The notes under the pieces: model-generated
What the model saw: the letters and a program-made list of their open reading frames with translations, nothing else
Told to the model about the DNA's origin: nothing
The model's database searches: none
Shown here: one piece after another, positions 1 through 13,211 of the stretch
How the letters are laid out: every line of letters begins with the position of its first letter
Numbering within the stretch: the stretch's first letter is position 1
NCBI GenBank assembly: GCA_050084985.1
Contig: JBITNC010000001.1
Span: 170,748,001-170,812,000, forward strand
Direction: 5' to 3'
DNA from: Nageia nagi
Taxonomy: Eukaryota; Pinophyta
Length of the DNA: 64,000 nucleotides
Translations under genes and position numbers: made by a program

Positions 1-1623
1 TACTGAAGTCATTGATGAAGGTCAATACATAAGATGATCCTTCAAGTGACTTCATCTAAAATGTACCTATTAAATTTGAATATAGAAGTTGAAAAGGTTG
101 AGATGCTATTATTACCTTATCTTTTTTGAATCTTTATCTATTCAACTTGCCTAAGATGCACTTCTCACACAAACCAATTGAAGGTAAAATAGAAGGCAAA
201 TGTTTCACAAGTTCTTGGTCTTTTATGAATTGAATACTCTTATGGTTAAGGTGCCTTAAATGTTGGTGCCAAAGATTACCTCTAGAACATATATTTGTAG
301 CAAGACACATCTTTGTTGGAACTTGATCTATTATGTAAAGATCATCTTCCATTGATCCTTTAACCAATGTGGCAAGTCCTTTCTTAATGGACCAAGATTG
401 TGAGTTGAACTCAACAAATACCCTTTTCTTACAATTTGATTCATTGAGAGAAGATTCATCCTAAGCTTAGAAATATAGAGAGCATTTTCAAAAACCTTTC
501 TGTGAATCAAGACACTCCCAATTCCTTGGATTTCAAGGATAAAATCATCATCTATCATAATTGCATCTTTTGTATACTTATGAAAATTTTCAAACTTACC
601 TTTTTCAAAGCATAGGTGATTAGTGCAACCAGAGTCAACTATCTAATTAGTCAAAAAAGAGTGAGTCATGGAGTAGAGCATAACAGTAAATCCAACTTTT
701 ATATTCTTCATCCCTTTGAAGTTCTTTACATTTCTATTGCCCTTGTTCTTTTTTTCTCTTTTCTTTTTGTAGAAATAAATTTCTTTATGACCATGGATGC
801 CACAAAAGTTACAATTTCTATCAAATTTTGCCTTAGGATTTGATTTTTTTACCTTGCCTTTTCCATCTCTTTGCTTGAAGTGGTTATTATTTCTATTATT
901 TTCATGATTGCTATTTTTGTTGCTTTTTTTCAAACCTTTTGGAGGAAGAGGGATAATATTTCTTATGATAATTGAACTTCTTCTTAAAAGGAGTTTTGAT
1001 TGATTTTAGAGTAACATTATTATCCTTTAAAGAAGAAATCAACACCTTTTTTTTAAGATTTTCCTCATACTTCAGAAGGAGCCTAAAAGGTTCTCAAGGG
1101 AGAATACTTCTTCTTTATCAAGCCTAGTATCAATTACCCTCATAAAGTTATTAAACTTTAAAGAAAGGCTGTTTAGAATGATGAAGACCATGAACTCATC
1201 ATTGATCTAATTACTTTCATAAGAAACAAGTTGGATCCTAAGGTCAATGATTTTATTCAAGTATATGGAAACATTTTCATCTTCCCCTTAACAATATTGA
1301 AGCAACTTTTAAAGAATAGTGAACCTTCTAGAAAACTTAGATCTAAGGTAAATTTGCTTAAGCTTATCCCAAGCTTCCTTTTTTAAGGTTGAAGATAAAA
1401 TCATAAGGATCATATCATCTGAAATTGCATGAAAAATTGTGGAGGTTGCCAACTTATTCTTTTTGCTGTATGCCTCAAGTACCTTCTCATTTGTAGGAGA
1501 AACAAGGTTCTCATTCACTATTTGCCAATGCTTTATTGCCTGTAATTCAACTCTCATCTGAGGTTTCTAAATACAAAAGTTGGAATAGTCAAGAATGTGT
1601 TTGGGTAAGAAGGTGTCTCCCAT
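1..1623 (-). pseudogene. Z gag-protease-integrase remnant
   Basis: Broken copia polyprotein. Translation begins at the start codon whose complement is at 1621-1623 (MGDTFLP). A gag segment lies at about 1310-1620, a zinc knuckle within 643-933 that begins CNFCGIHGHKE but has lost its last Cys, a protease active-site DSG with the following CTNH near 620-645, and the GAG-pre-integrase motif HLRHLNHKSIQ near 240. The integrase core begins to the left and leaves the window. Several in-frame stops break the frame, including a TAG in gag (complement at 1207-1209) where related copies read Trp. The protein should bind its RNA and process and integrate its cDNA; this copy cannot. Pseudogene status is clear from the stops. 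Confidence 0.8.
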
Positions 1624-1788
1624 TTACTATGTAAGAATATAAAAATATTAATAATGAGATCTAAAACAACATTATATGTTTAATTTTAATCCAAATAAAT
1701 TAATCATACATTATAAATTTAGCAAGAAAGACATGCTTTGATTTGATCCACAAGAGCAAATGTTTATAACTCAAATAGACATCCCATG
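1..1788 (-). mobile_element. Copia element Z, partial internal region
   Basis: Minus-strand Ty1/copia fragment. From right to left it holds the start of the leader, gag, protease, the gag-pre-integrase segment and the first part of the integrase core, which is cut by the window edge. At about 1788 the leader sequence stops abruptly: up to there it follows the leader of copy B (near 9890), after which the sequence is the LTR of copy A. The rest of its leader, its primer site and its 5' LTR are therefore missing. Either A landed in this leader or a deletion joined the two. Confidence 0.8.
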
Positions 1789-2091
1789 TAATCTCAAGGA
1801 GAAAGCCCTCAATTTATAGAATAAAATCCTCCCTTGGATCACTCTTTTAACCATTGTACAAAATCATGACATGCATCACCTTTTTACCCAAAGAGAATGC
1901 TCTTGAGATGAAGTGTAACACAAGTTACATTATTTTATTCATAAATACTTAAAAGGTATCTAGAGCTACTTTAAATTATTAATGAATTTATATTATCACA
2001 TTCATTAAATACTTTAGGTATCTAAGATACTTTTAAGTATTAAGTGAATTACATAAAAAGACCTTACAATAATGCATTATACATTTCAACA
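1789..2091 (-). repeat. 3' LTR of A, truncated
   Basis: It matches the last ~300 bp of the LTR at 14453-15014 and ends in the inverted terminus ...TTTCAACA. The purine tract (plus strand CTCCCCTTT) follows at once, at 2093-2101. The outer half of the LTR is missing. Confidence 0.8.
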
Positions 2092-2101
2092 CTCCCCTTT
2101 A

Positions 2102-2884
2102 ACATGATATTGGGATAGAGTGACTAGGAGAGAAGAAAGAGAGAGTAAGAGAGAGTTCTCCTCCATAGAGATATAATCAAAGATGAGAACATTTACATCT
2201 TTGAGAAATAATATAGATCTTAGACTGAGTCTCATTACATTACCATTTGACAAAATGGTTTACAATAAAATCATTAATCATAATTGTTTTCCCTATACAA
2301 AGAAGTCATTCAATAAGAAGTTGACATAATGGGCCTCCATAAGCCTGTCGACTCGAAGTAGTAACTTAAATTCTCAAGAAGAAACATGCAAGATACAATC
2401 AGCTCATAAATAAGTTATATGCATCATATAAATATTCATATCACCATAATATAAGTGAATCAAGTAATTCCTTCCATAAGATTATCAATGGTGCATTATA
2501 AGTCATCACAAAGATGACAAGATAATGCTCATAGTCACCTACTATATAAAAAGTATGTATTTATCAGCATCACAAAATAGAGCATAAGCACACATGAGTT
2601 TCTCATATATGAATATCTAAATAATGCTAAAATGCACATAGTGGTTACTCATATATGGATAACTAAAAAAGTGCTAGCAAAAGCCATCATATGATCTAAA
2701 ATATACAACTAGTTCCTCACATAGAGTGAACTAACCATGAAGGTATACATCATATGCTCAAAAATGTACAATTAGTTCTCCACATAAAGCAAACTAACCA
2801 TGAAGGTGTACATAAATATCAACACTATACAACAAAAAAATTCTCCTATGGATGAAATTATCATCAAAGACATGAATTTAACCT
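2102..2884 (-). other. 3' UTR of A with degenerate hairpin repeats
   Basis: Non-coding stretch between the end of RNase H and the purine tract. From about 2580 to 2800 it holds short repeats containing AGTTCCTCACATAGAG-like units. One has the pairing arms TAGTTC and GAACTA (about 2710-2733), a variant of the hairpin array described in copy F. Confidence 0.6.
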
Positions 2885-4659
2885 TCACTCCATCTTGAGG
2901 GAATCCTTACCAACCCAATAGATTCTATAAGCTTATATAACTAAGCTTTACAAAGGGGCTTGGTGAATAAATTAATAAAGTTTAGGACAAATAGATAATA
3001 TTGTAATTGTAGGATACCATACAGAACCTTCTCCTTGATAAAATGCCTTATATTTTGACATGTTTTATTCTCTGATAGAAAATAGGGTTCTTTGCCAAAT
3101 CAATAGTCGATTAATTATTTGAAAAAATTTGAAATAGATGAGCTTACTCATACCTAATTTCTTTCATAATATACCTCAACCAAATAGCTTTTTGGACCAT
3201 GATTGACATAATTTGATAGTTTACTACTATTGTGGAGAGAGAAGTAGCGGGTTGCTTCTTGGAATCTTAAGAGATAACATTTGAACCAATTCTAAGCACA
3301 TAAGCAAAGGTTGATTTCCTATCATGTCTATCTCCTCTATAGTTAGAATCTAAGAACCTTAACAGAATAAATGAGGGCAACTTGGAATACTTGAAAGTAA
3401 GATTCTTTCTTCAAGCAACATACCTCAAAATTTGCTTAACATCATTAAGGTGCTCAAGATATGATTTTTGCATAAATCGTATCATAATATTTACTATAAA
3501 TGTTATATTTGGCATGGAGATAGTCAAATAAAAAAGATTAACAATTAATTACTTGTAGGATTTAGCATCTTCCAGCTGAGATTTGGAGCTAAAAGATAGA
3601 TTGATTTCAGGAGAGAATGGGATTGTAGCAGGTTTGCACTCCTTCAATCTAAACTTTTTTAATATGTATAAGATATACTTGGACTGATTTAGGTAAGTAC
3701 AATCCTTGTATTGGTATACTTGCATACCAAGGTTGTAGTGAAAGAGACCAAGATCAATAATTTGAAATATCTTTTTAAGTTTGGATATGCACTCTTGGAT
3801 GATTTTGATATTATTTTATGTTATCAATAGATCATCCACGTAAAAAAGAATTATGATCAAGTCTTGTCCCTGATTCAGCACATATAGATCTATATCAAAG
3901 AAGCACTTAGAAAATTCAATATCCATAAAGTATCCTAAAATCTTTATGTACCAAGCTCTAGGTGCTTTTTTAAGTCCATACAAATACTTCTTTAGCTTGA
4001 ACATAAAAGAATCTTTACCTTCCACAAAAAACCCTTATAGTTGATTCATGTAGATCTCCACATTTAAGTCACCATTGAAAAAAGCACTCATAATGTCAAG
4101 TTGAAAAACTTTTCATCCTTGAACTACTGAAAGAGCAAGGATTAACTTGATTGTGGGAATCTTTGTCACTACATCAAAAGTCTCCTTATAATCAAATTTG
4201 TATTTTTGACTGAAACCCTTGGTACTAAACTTGCCTTATATTTTTCAATTTCTCTAACTGAAATATATTTGATCTTGTAAATCCACTTATTACCAATCAC
4301 ATTTCATTCAATGGGATAAAGAACCAAGTCCCAAGTTTGATTTTTTATCAAAGTCTCATGCTCCACTTTTATGGATTCCATCCAACATTTGTACTTCGAA
4401 GCTTATTTGAATGATGAGGGCTCATTTTTGCTCTCACTTTGTGTTGGAGAATTTTGCTCGAGGTGACTTATCTACATTGATATCCATCTAGTTAAGTGCA
4501 ATAGAAGAGTCATCAAGATCATCAAGGTCCTCATAAGAAGTAGATTTTTTAAGTTCATTGAATTTTACATCCCTTGAGACAAACATTGCTCTAGAGGAAG
4601 GAGAGTAGAGCATGTAGCCTTTATGTTGACTATCATAGCCTATAAAGATGCACTTTTTA
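2885..4659 (-). pseudogene. A pol, 3' half (integrase end, RT, RNase H)
   Basis: Decayed C-terminal half of a copia polyprotein. The integrase tail reads KKCIFIGYDSQHKGY at about 4610-4670, followed by the linker, then RVT_2 reverse transcriptase with the motif GLKKAPRAWY near 3960 and an intact YVDD at 3831-3842, then RNase H down to about 2890. Stops and frameshifts break every domain. The upstream half of the same gene is at 13212-14430, on the other side of element B. RT would copy the element RNA into cDNA and RNase H would remove the template; neither can be made here. Confidence 0.75.
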
Positions 4660-5113
4660 GAAAGCTCTCTCAATCAATAATACAACTAAAGTATAAGCAT
4701 TCTCATATAATAACTCAAGATCCAAATTGTTTCCTCCAAATAGGAGTACATCCACTAACTAGATTTTACTTCATTCACAAATATGAACCTATTACAAATC
4801 TTCTAAATTCATCTCTTAAACACTATCCTATAGCATAACTTTACTCCATAATTTGGTATGTAATCACAAAAAAGGAGCCTTCTATTTACAATCCAAAATC
4901 CCTCTTTGGATCACCCTTTTATCCAATGTACAAAAGCATGACATGCAACTCCCTTTTACCCAAGGGGCATGCTCATGACATGGATTGTAGGATAAATTAC
5001 ATTATCATATCAATTTAAGTACTTAAGATATCTAATGATACCTTTAAGTATTAGTGAATTTACAAAGAGAATTATTACAAAACCTTTACAATAATGCATT
5101 ATACATTCCAACA
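4660..5113 (-). repeat. 3' LTR of B
   Basis: It aligns with 12759-13211 of the 5' LTR. The purine tract CTCCCTCTT (plus strand) follows at 5114-5122. The outer 51 bp are absent at the join with A's integrase. Confidence 0.85.
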
Positions 5114-5122
5114 CTCCCTCTT

Positions 5123-5844
5123 AATGCAACATTGGGATAGAGTGAATAAGAAAGAAGAAGAAGAGAAAGAGAGTTGTCCTCTAAATAGATGCAACTGAAG
5201 ATGAGAACTTTTTACATATTTATAAAGTAAGAAATATCTTGTTTGAGACTCACTACTTTACCATTTTTAATAAATAGTTTACAATACAATCATTAACCAC
5301 AATCGATTTCAATGTATATAAAATAGTCATCCAACTGAAATTCATGATGAATTTCTATGAGCTTGCACACCCAAAGTAACCTACAAGTCATAAGCAGCTC
5401 AAATAATAAGATCGATTAGATGTAACATAATCATATGAATAAGGATAGATGTATCAAATAATGCCATCATAAACTAATCAATGGTGCACTATAAATCATC
5501 ACAAAGATGTTAGGATGAAACTCATAGACACTTATTGTATATAAAACATGTGTTGATTATCATAACAAAATAGAGCAAAATAAAATGCACATACGAGTTC
5601 CTCACATATGGATAACTAAACAGTGCCAAAAGACACATGCAAGTTTATCACACATAGATAACTAAATATTGCTAGATTGGCTAATCTTTTGCTCTAAAAA
5701 TTTATACAAGTTCCTCACATAGAGCAAAATTACCACAAAGGTGTACAACAAAATCAACACTATACAACATAAAATCCTCCTAGGGGTGAAGTTGTCATCA
5801 CAAATATGAATTCAACATAAGAACTCAAACTTCACTCCCCTTTG
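5123..5844 (-). other. 3' UTR of B with repeat units
   Basis: Non-coding. Between about 5590 and 5760 it carries three to four repeats of the GTTCCTCACATATGGATAAC type, the family's 3' UTR array. Pairing arms are largely decayed here. Confidence 0.6.
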
Positions 5845-8800
5845 AAGGCAACTTCACCAACCTAATAGCATTCCTAAGTTTACAAAATTGAGCTGCAAGA
5901 AGGGGCTTGGTGAACAAATCAATGGAGTTCAAGGTAGATAGATAATACTTTAAGTGTATGATGCCATCAATAACCTTCTCTTTAATGAAATGGGCTTGGA
6001 TTTCTACATGTTTTATTCTCTAATGGAATATAAGATTCTTAGCCAAAGTAATAGCTGACTGATTATCTAAAGAAATCAAAGATGAGCTAGCTTGCTTCTA
6101 CCTAATTTCTTTCAAAATATGCCTTAGCCAAATAGCTTTTTCGGCTACAACAAACATGGCATGATATTTGGCTTCTATGGTGGAAAGAAAAATAGTAGGC
6201 TACTTTTTGGAGTCGTAAGAGATAGCACTTGAACCAATGCTAAAAATATATGCAGAGGTTGATTTCTTATCATCTTTATCTCCCCCATAGTCAAAATCTA
6301 ATAACCTTGAGAGAACAAATGATGGCAACTTGGAATACTTGAGAGCAAGATCCTTCATCCCTGCAACATACCTCAAGATTTATTTAACAATATTGAGGTG
6401 CTCAACATATGGTTTCTGCATGAATCATGCCATCAAATTCATTACAAAAGTAATATTTGACCTAGATATAGTCAAATATAAAATACTACCAATTAATTTC
6501 TTGTAAGCTATAGCATCAACCAATTGAGAGTTAGAGCTAAGAGAAATAATGATTCTAAGAGAGATAAAGATTGCAACATGTCTACATTCCTTTATTCCAA
6601 ACTTCTATAAAATATTTGATATATTCTTTGATTGACTAAGATAGGTACAATCCTTGTATTGATACATTTACATTCCAATGTAGTAGTGCAAGAGACCAAG
6701 ATCAATCATTTCAAATATTACTTTAAGTTTGGATATGCATTCTTAAATAATTTCATCTTTATTCCCAATTATTAGAAGATCATCCATATAAAGGAGAATC
6801 AATACCATATCTTTTCTTTGATTGAGCACATATAGATCGAATTTAGAGAAGCACTTGGAGAATCTAATATCTACAAATTACCCCTAATCTCTTCTTGTAC
6901 TAGGCTCTAGGTGCTTGCTTAAGTCCATACAGAGACTTCTTTAGCTTGCACATAAAAGAATCTTTTCCTTCCATAATAAACCTTTTTAGTTTATTCATGA
7001 ATATTTTCACACCTAATTCACCATTAAGAAATGCACTCTTGATGTCAAGTTGAAAAACTTTCCATCCCTAAGCTATAAAAAGGGTAAGGATAATTCTTAT
7101 AATAGGCATCTTTGACATAGGAGCAAAGGTTTCATCATAATCTACATCACATTTTTGAGTAAAACCTTTAGTTTCTTCAATATTCTCAATTGAATTATAC
7201 TTGACCTTGAAGATCCACTTATTGCCAATCACATTATTCTCATTGGGATAAGGAATCAAGTCCTAAGTTTTATATTTAATAAGCACTTCATACTCCACTT
7301 TCATGGCTTCCATCCAACACTCATGCTTTGAATCTTCTTTGATAGATGAGGGTTCATTCTTGTTATCACTTTTGGAAAATAAGGATTTGTTCAAGGTCAT
7401 GTTGCTTGTTACCATTTGTGTTGGAGAAATTTTCTCCTAAGATGACTTATCTATATTAATATCTAACCAACTAGGTGCAACTGATGAGTCATCTAGATCA
7501 TCAATATTCTCATTAGAAGTAAATTCTTCAATAATTTCATTAAACTTTATATCCTTTGAAATGAACACTCCTTTTTAGGATGGAGAGTAGAGCTTGTAGC
7601 CTTTATGTTGACTATCATAACCCATAAAGATGCATTTTTTAGCTCTTTTATCTAACTTTTCCTTTTTCTCAAAAATAATGTAGGAGAATGCTTCACAACC
7701 AAACACCTTAATGTGAAAAATGTTAGGTTTTTTTTTTATCATGTCTCAAAAGGTGTTTTACCTTGAACAAATTTTGTGGAACACCTATTCAAGGTGTAAA
7801 TAGTAGTGCCCACAGCTTCATCCCATAAGAAACTAAGAAGATTACATAACATGCATATAACCATCTCCATAATTATCCTATTTTTCTTTTCGATAACACC
7901 ATTTTGCTAAGGAGTGTAAGTAATCATAAACTACCTCTTGATTCCATACATAGCACAATAGACATTGAACTTATTACTATTATATTCTTACCCATTATCT
8001 AATCTCAACATCTTGATTTTAAGATTAATTTGATTTTGAACTAAAGACTTAAAATTCTGAAACTCCCAAAGGTTTTATCCTTGTGCACAAGTAGATAGCC
8101 AAAAGTCATCCTACTAAAGTCATCGATGAAGGTAAAGATATAAGATGCTCCCCCAAGTGCCTTAATCTGAAACATACCCATCAAATTTGAATGAATAAGT
8201 TGAAGAGGTTGAAATGCTCTTATTATCTTATCTTTTTCTAACTTTTATCTATTCATCTTGCCTATGATGCACTTCTTACACAAACCAATTGAAGGTGAAA
8301 TAGAGGCAAACCTTCCATAAGTTCTTAATCTTTCATGACTTGAATACTCTTATCGTTAAGGTGCTTAAAATATTTGTGCTAAAGATTACCTCTAGAACAC
8401 ACATTTGTAGCAAGATACATATTTGTTGGAACTTGATCCATAATGTAAATATCATATTTAATTAACTTTTTAACCAATGTGGTAATTCCTTTCTTAATGG
8501 ACTAGGATTGTGAGCTAAACTAAAATGAGTACCCTTTTCTTGCAATTTGAATCACTGAGAGAAGGTTCATTCTGAGCTTAGGAACATAGAGCACATTTTC
8601 AATAATCTTTTCCTGAATCAAGACACTCCCAATTCTTTGGAATTCAAGGATAGAATTATCACCTATCACAACTGCATCTTTTTTATACTTTTAAAAATTT
8701 TCAAACTTATCTTTTTCAAAGCATAGGTGATTAGTGCAACTAGAGTCAACTATCCAATCAGTAGAAAAAGAGTGAGTCATGGAGTAGAGTGCAATAATAA

Positions 8801-9727
8801 ATCCAACTTCTATATTCTTGTTCATTTGAAAGTTCTTTACATTTATTTTCCCTTGTTCTTTTCTTTTTGTAGAAATAAGTTTCTTTGTGACCATGGATGC
8901 CATAAAAAGTTACAATTTCTATCAAACTTTGCCTTAGGATTTGGTTTTCTTGCCTTCTCTTTTCATCTTTTTTCTTGAAGTGGTTATTGTTGCCATTGTT
9001 ACCATTATTGTTGTTGTTGCTACTCCTTTTCTCAAACCTTTTGGAGGAAGAGCGATAAGATTTCTTATGATGATTAAACTTCTTCTAGAAAAAAATTTTG
9101 GTTGATCTTAGAGAAACATTATTATCCTTTGGAGAAAAAATCAACACCTTTTTATTAAGAGTTTCTTCATGCTTCAAAAGGAGCCTAGAAAGGTTCTCAA
9201 AGAAGAAGATGACTTCATCATCAAGCCTAGTCTCAATTACCATCATAAAATTATCAAACTTTGAAGAAAGACTTTGGAGAATGATAAAGATGATGAATTC
9301 ATCATTGATCCAATTGCATCCATAAGCAACAAGTTGGGTCTTAAGGTCAATAATTTTATTCAAATAGATGGAAACATTTTCATCTTTTTTTTCTATAATA
9401 TTGAAGAACCTTTTAGAGAATAGTGAATCTTTTACAAAACTTAGATCCAAGGTAAATTTTCTTAAGCACATCCTAAGCTTCTTTTGTTGAGGTTGAAGAT
9501 GAAATAATAAGGAGCACATCATCTAAAACTACATGGAAAATCATGGAGATTGCTAATTCATTCTTCATGTTTTATACCTTAAGTGCCTTCTCATTTGTAG
9601 GAGCAACATGGTTCTCACTCACTATTTGCCAAAGCTTCCTTGCCTACAATTCAACTCTCATCCAAGGTTCCCAAATACAAAAGTTGGAACTGTTAAGAAA
9701 TTGTTTGGGTAAGAAAGTGTCTCTCAT
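5845..9727 (-). pseudogene. B gag-pol polyprotein pseudogene
   Basis: Full domain order of a Ty1/copia polyprotein, broken throughout. The start codon's complement is at 9725-9727 (MRDTFLPK). The gag region runs to about 9000 and keeps the Trp in CNWIND that is a stop in other copies. The zinc knuckle near 8880-8930 is destroyed by an extra base and a lost Cys. The protease reads DSSC where DSG is expected, near 8740. The integrase core lies at about 7560-8200 with a TAG after GIKR (complement at 7931-7933). RT has YMDD (complement at 6779-6790), and RNase H follows to about 5845. The element would copy itself through RNA in the cytoplasm; this copy cannot supply the proteins. Confidence 0.8.
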
Positions 9728-12693
9728 TTAATACATAAGAAAGTGAAAATAATAAGTATGAGATATAAAATAACATTATATGTTTAATTTTAATACAAGT
9801 AAATCAATAATACATTATAAATATAGCAACAAAGACATGCTTTGATTTGATTCACAAGAGCAAATGTTTATAACTCAAATATACATCCCATGTATGCAAA
9901 TACTATTATAATCATCAAGAATTATAAATGTAGAATGATATTATTGAGGCTTGTTTTCTTATTTAAAATTAGACCTTCACTTGAATGCTCTCAAGGTGGA
10001 GCCCAAGTACTACCAATCCTCAACCAATTCACCTAGGTAGTAATATACTCTCACAAGGAGTACCTACTATTTGTTAAGGTTATGATGTATATTGGAATGA
10101 CCAAATTATTAATATTTATTAGGCTTCAAATTTTTCTCCTAGGTTATCAAGATAATCCCTAAATATATGTGTGGACATGTGGTATCACTATACACATACA
10201 TGTCCACCTATTAGAGTTATATCCAAACCAACAGAGGACTTAGGGGCAATTGCGAAGTACAAACTTTTCACCATTTGGATTATCAAACTTAAAGGCTCCA
10301 GTTTGCCTATCCTCACCTCATGAATCCCTAAACAAGTCATGTTGTAGAATGTACGTGCAAATGTGTTCATTTTAGGGGGTTGCTCATTTCAATGTTTGCG
10401 ATTTTTTTTTGCATAAGTAAATAAAGCAAAAGTGCAAAATATGAAGTAAAGAGTATAAATAAAACATCATCCATTCATAACTTGGAACCTAAGAGTCTAA
10501 TGGGTTTTGTTTACTAACCCCTAAAGGACATCTTTACGTAGGCCCATAATTTGTACAAGTTTACTTTGCATAAGAAAGGATAAATACTCAAGCATAAACT
10601 CAATACTCAAAGATAAACATGCCTTATTTCCATTATTTGCAGAAGTCCTTTAACTTTGCATAAGGAAGTAAAAAATTAGAGAGTCATCAAATGCATCATA
10701 ACTTAAAAATATTTAAGTAATAAGCATGCATTATTCCCATAGCTTAAACATTTTAAATAAGCATGCATCATTTCCAATAGATGCATCATTCCTACATAAG
10801 AAATAGTCCATTCATAAAGATTTTTAATGCAAACACTTAAGAGGCATAAACATGCATTATTTCTTTAATTTGCATAAGTATATCTATCACTTTGCAATCT
10901 AAATACTGAACATGCATTATTTAACTTAAAAAACTATAAGTAAGGAGCATGCATCATCCTATTTTGCATAAGTTAACTTGCAAAAAAAAAGGATAAATAC
11001 TTAAGTATAAACATGCATCATTTTCAAAGTTGCATTCTTAAAAGGAACTTTAAGGTAGACACTTAAGAGGCATCCAAAAAAGTTTTTAAGTGATAGACAT
11101 ACATCCATTCATGCAATATTTTTTTAAGTAAATACAAAAAATTCCCCCTTATAAAAATTTTAAGCAACATGAAATTATTAATAAAAACTTGGGTAGAAAA
11201 AGGTAGTTTTACCTTAGTAAAATCATGTTTACACTAATAATGATCATTTTTCCTAAGTAAATTGCCATACTTAAAATTATTTATCAAAAACATTATACTC
11301 CTAAAATTACCTTTAATAAGTACTTAAATTGAACTAAGTAAAAAATTACCATTGGAAAAAATACTCCCAAGAAATTACCTTCCTCAGGGCTACTTTAAAC
11401 AATATTTAAATAAGAAATCATCATGAGCTACCTAATATTCATGCAAAATTTTTAATGAAAAGTGGAGATCTATACTCCATGTAAGTTCGTTAATTCTACT
11501 TTTTAACATTTTACTCCATGCTAAAATAGGCTCATTAAAAGGATTAAGACTGCATGCTAGGCAGAGAAGAAGTCATGATGAGCTTTAAAAAAAATGTTGA
11601 GCTACCTTGTTTTAAAAAGACTTGTTAACCTTAAAGGACATAAAAGAAGGAAAAAAAATTGAGCGATGGAGGAGGGAAAGCATCACACAGTTTGAAGAGG
11701 ACATGGAGAAGCCTTTGGGGTTTCTTCTATTAAGTATAAGGAGTTACCAAACTTTGGACCTCCATGTTACAATGCTCCCTCTCTTTTTGCACAAATACTT
11801 CAATGAGAGCAGTCATGGAGGTCAGTGATCACATGTAGGAGAGAAGAGGGCAAAGGATTAGTAGCCACGAAGTGAGAGGGAAGAGGTTTCAAACCACCCA
11901 AGTAAACGTCAAGGCTGAAGGAAGGTCAAGAAGAGTCTAATGAGGGCAAGGAGCTAGAACAAAAAACTATGCACAAGAGATCATGGTAGAATATAGTAGA
12001 CTATGCCATAATTTTTATGCATAATATGCTAATAAAGATAGGAAAATGTTTAATATACTGGCACTGCTCTCAAGGGTTATAGAGTTTGGTTGCTATGAGT
12101 TGAGGGTAGAAGGAGGTAGAGGGCCAGGATGCACGTATTGTTCCCTATTGACTTCTACTTATTGGTTGGTTGTAGACCATCAAACACCACCTTCTTTTGA
12201 GTTTTTAGAAATATAAATTTTTGAATATTGAAAAAAAAAATCATATACTAAATCTTATATATATATATATATATATATATATTCCCCTACATTTTTTTAA
12301 GAGAAGAGAAAAAAATTTATATATAAAAAATGCAATTTTCTTATCATATAAGAATAAATGGTTTATATATATATAATTGCATTTATTGTATACTAACTTC
12401 TCAAAAAAAAGGTAACCATTTCTTTAAAAAAAATTACAAATAACATAATAAGTTAGCATATATATATCCCTAAAAGGAAATGCATCATATTACTATTTTT
12501 AGCAAAATTACAAAAAAAAAAGAACTAACACATAGACAATAATATGTTAGTATTACAAAATATAATCAATAAAGAAGGAATTTATACCTTCTTTTGAGTT
12601 TACCTCATCAAAACCTTAAAATTGAAGGAAGAAGACCTCCAAGTTGAATGAAGAAGATATCCAAAAGAAAATTGAAGAGAAACTTTCAAACTT
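9728..12693 (-). other. B long 5' leader
   Basis: About 2.97 kb between primer site and gag start, much longer than in most copia elements. From gag outward it has a conserved block (about 9940-10390) shared with C, E, F and G, a CATGCA-rich array (about 10590-11010), and a stretch that is pyrimidine-rich on the element's sense strand (about 11630-12190). An AT-rich part follows, with a (TA)n run at about 12255-12282. No supported reading frame. Confidence 0.7.
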
Positions 12694-12705
12694 GCTCTGA
12701 TACCA
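12694..12705 (-). promoter_or_regulatory. Primer binding site of B (Met-initiator type)
   Basis: The sense strand reads TGGTATCAGAGC, the expected complement of the 3' end of plant initiator tRNA-Met. It is two bases from the LTR end at 12708, as in copia elements generally. Confidence 0.9.
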
Positions 12706-12707
12706 AA

Positions 12708-13211
12708 TGAAGGATTTGCAATATAACATAAATAATTCTAATTATCCAAGATCATATGAAAGCTCTCTTAATCAATAAGACAACTAAATCATAAGCATTA
12801 TCATACAACAACGTAAGATGTAAATTGGTTTGTCCAACTATGAGTACATCCACTAAGCAGATCTTACTTCATTCACAAATATGAACCTCTTACAAATTTT
12901 CTAAACTCATTTCCTAAACACTATCCTATAACATAACTTTACTCCAAAAATTGGTGTGTAATCACAAAGAGGGATACTTCTATTTATAGACCAAAATCCC
13001 TCTTTGAACTACCATTTTATCCAATGTACAAAGGCATGGCATGCAACTCCTTTTTACCTAAGGGGCATGCTCATGACATGGAGTGTAGGAAAAGTTACAT
13101 TATTATATTCACTTAAATACTTAAAGTATCGAATGATACCTTTAAGTATTAGTGAATTTATGAAGATGATTATTACAAAATATTTACAATAATGCATTAT
13201 ATATTCCAACA
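12708..13211 (-). repeat. 5' LTR of B
   Basis: 504 bp, TGAAGGATTT... to ...TTCCAACA on the plus strand. It is bounded by the primer site on the left and directly by A's integrase codons on the right. Confidence 0.9.

Larger units (their letters stand above)
4660..13211 (-). mobile_element. Copia element B, nearly full length, nested in A
   Basis: About 8.55 kb. Order on the minus strand: 5' LTR 12708-13211, primer site 12694-12705, leader of about 2.97 kb, gag-pol 5845-9727, 3' UTR, purine tract 5114-5122 and 3' LTR 4660-5113. The right edge joins A's integrase codons directly, with flanking bases TCTTT. The left LTR lacks its outer ~51 bp, so the matching target duplication is lost. Both LTRs end in TTCCAACA. 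Numerous stops make it defective. Confidence 0.85.

Noticed and set aside
12255-12282. TA-rich run as origin or promoter
   Set aside because: Plain dinucleotide microsatellite within the B leader; a similar run in E is at a similar place but is simple repeat.
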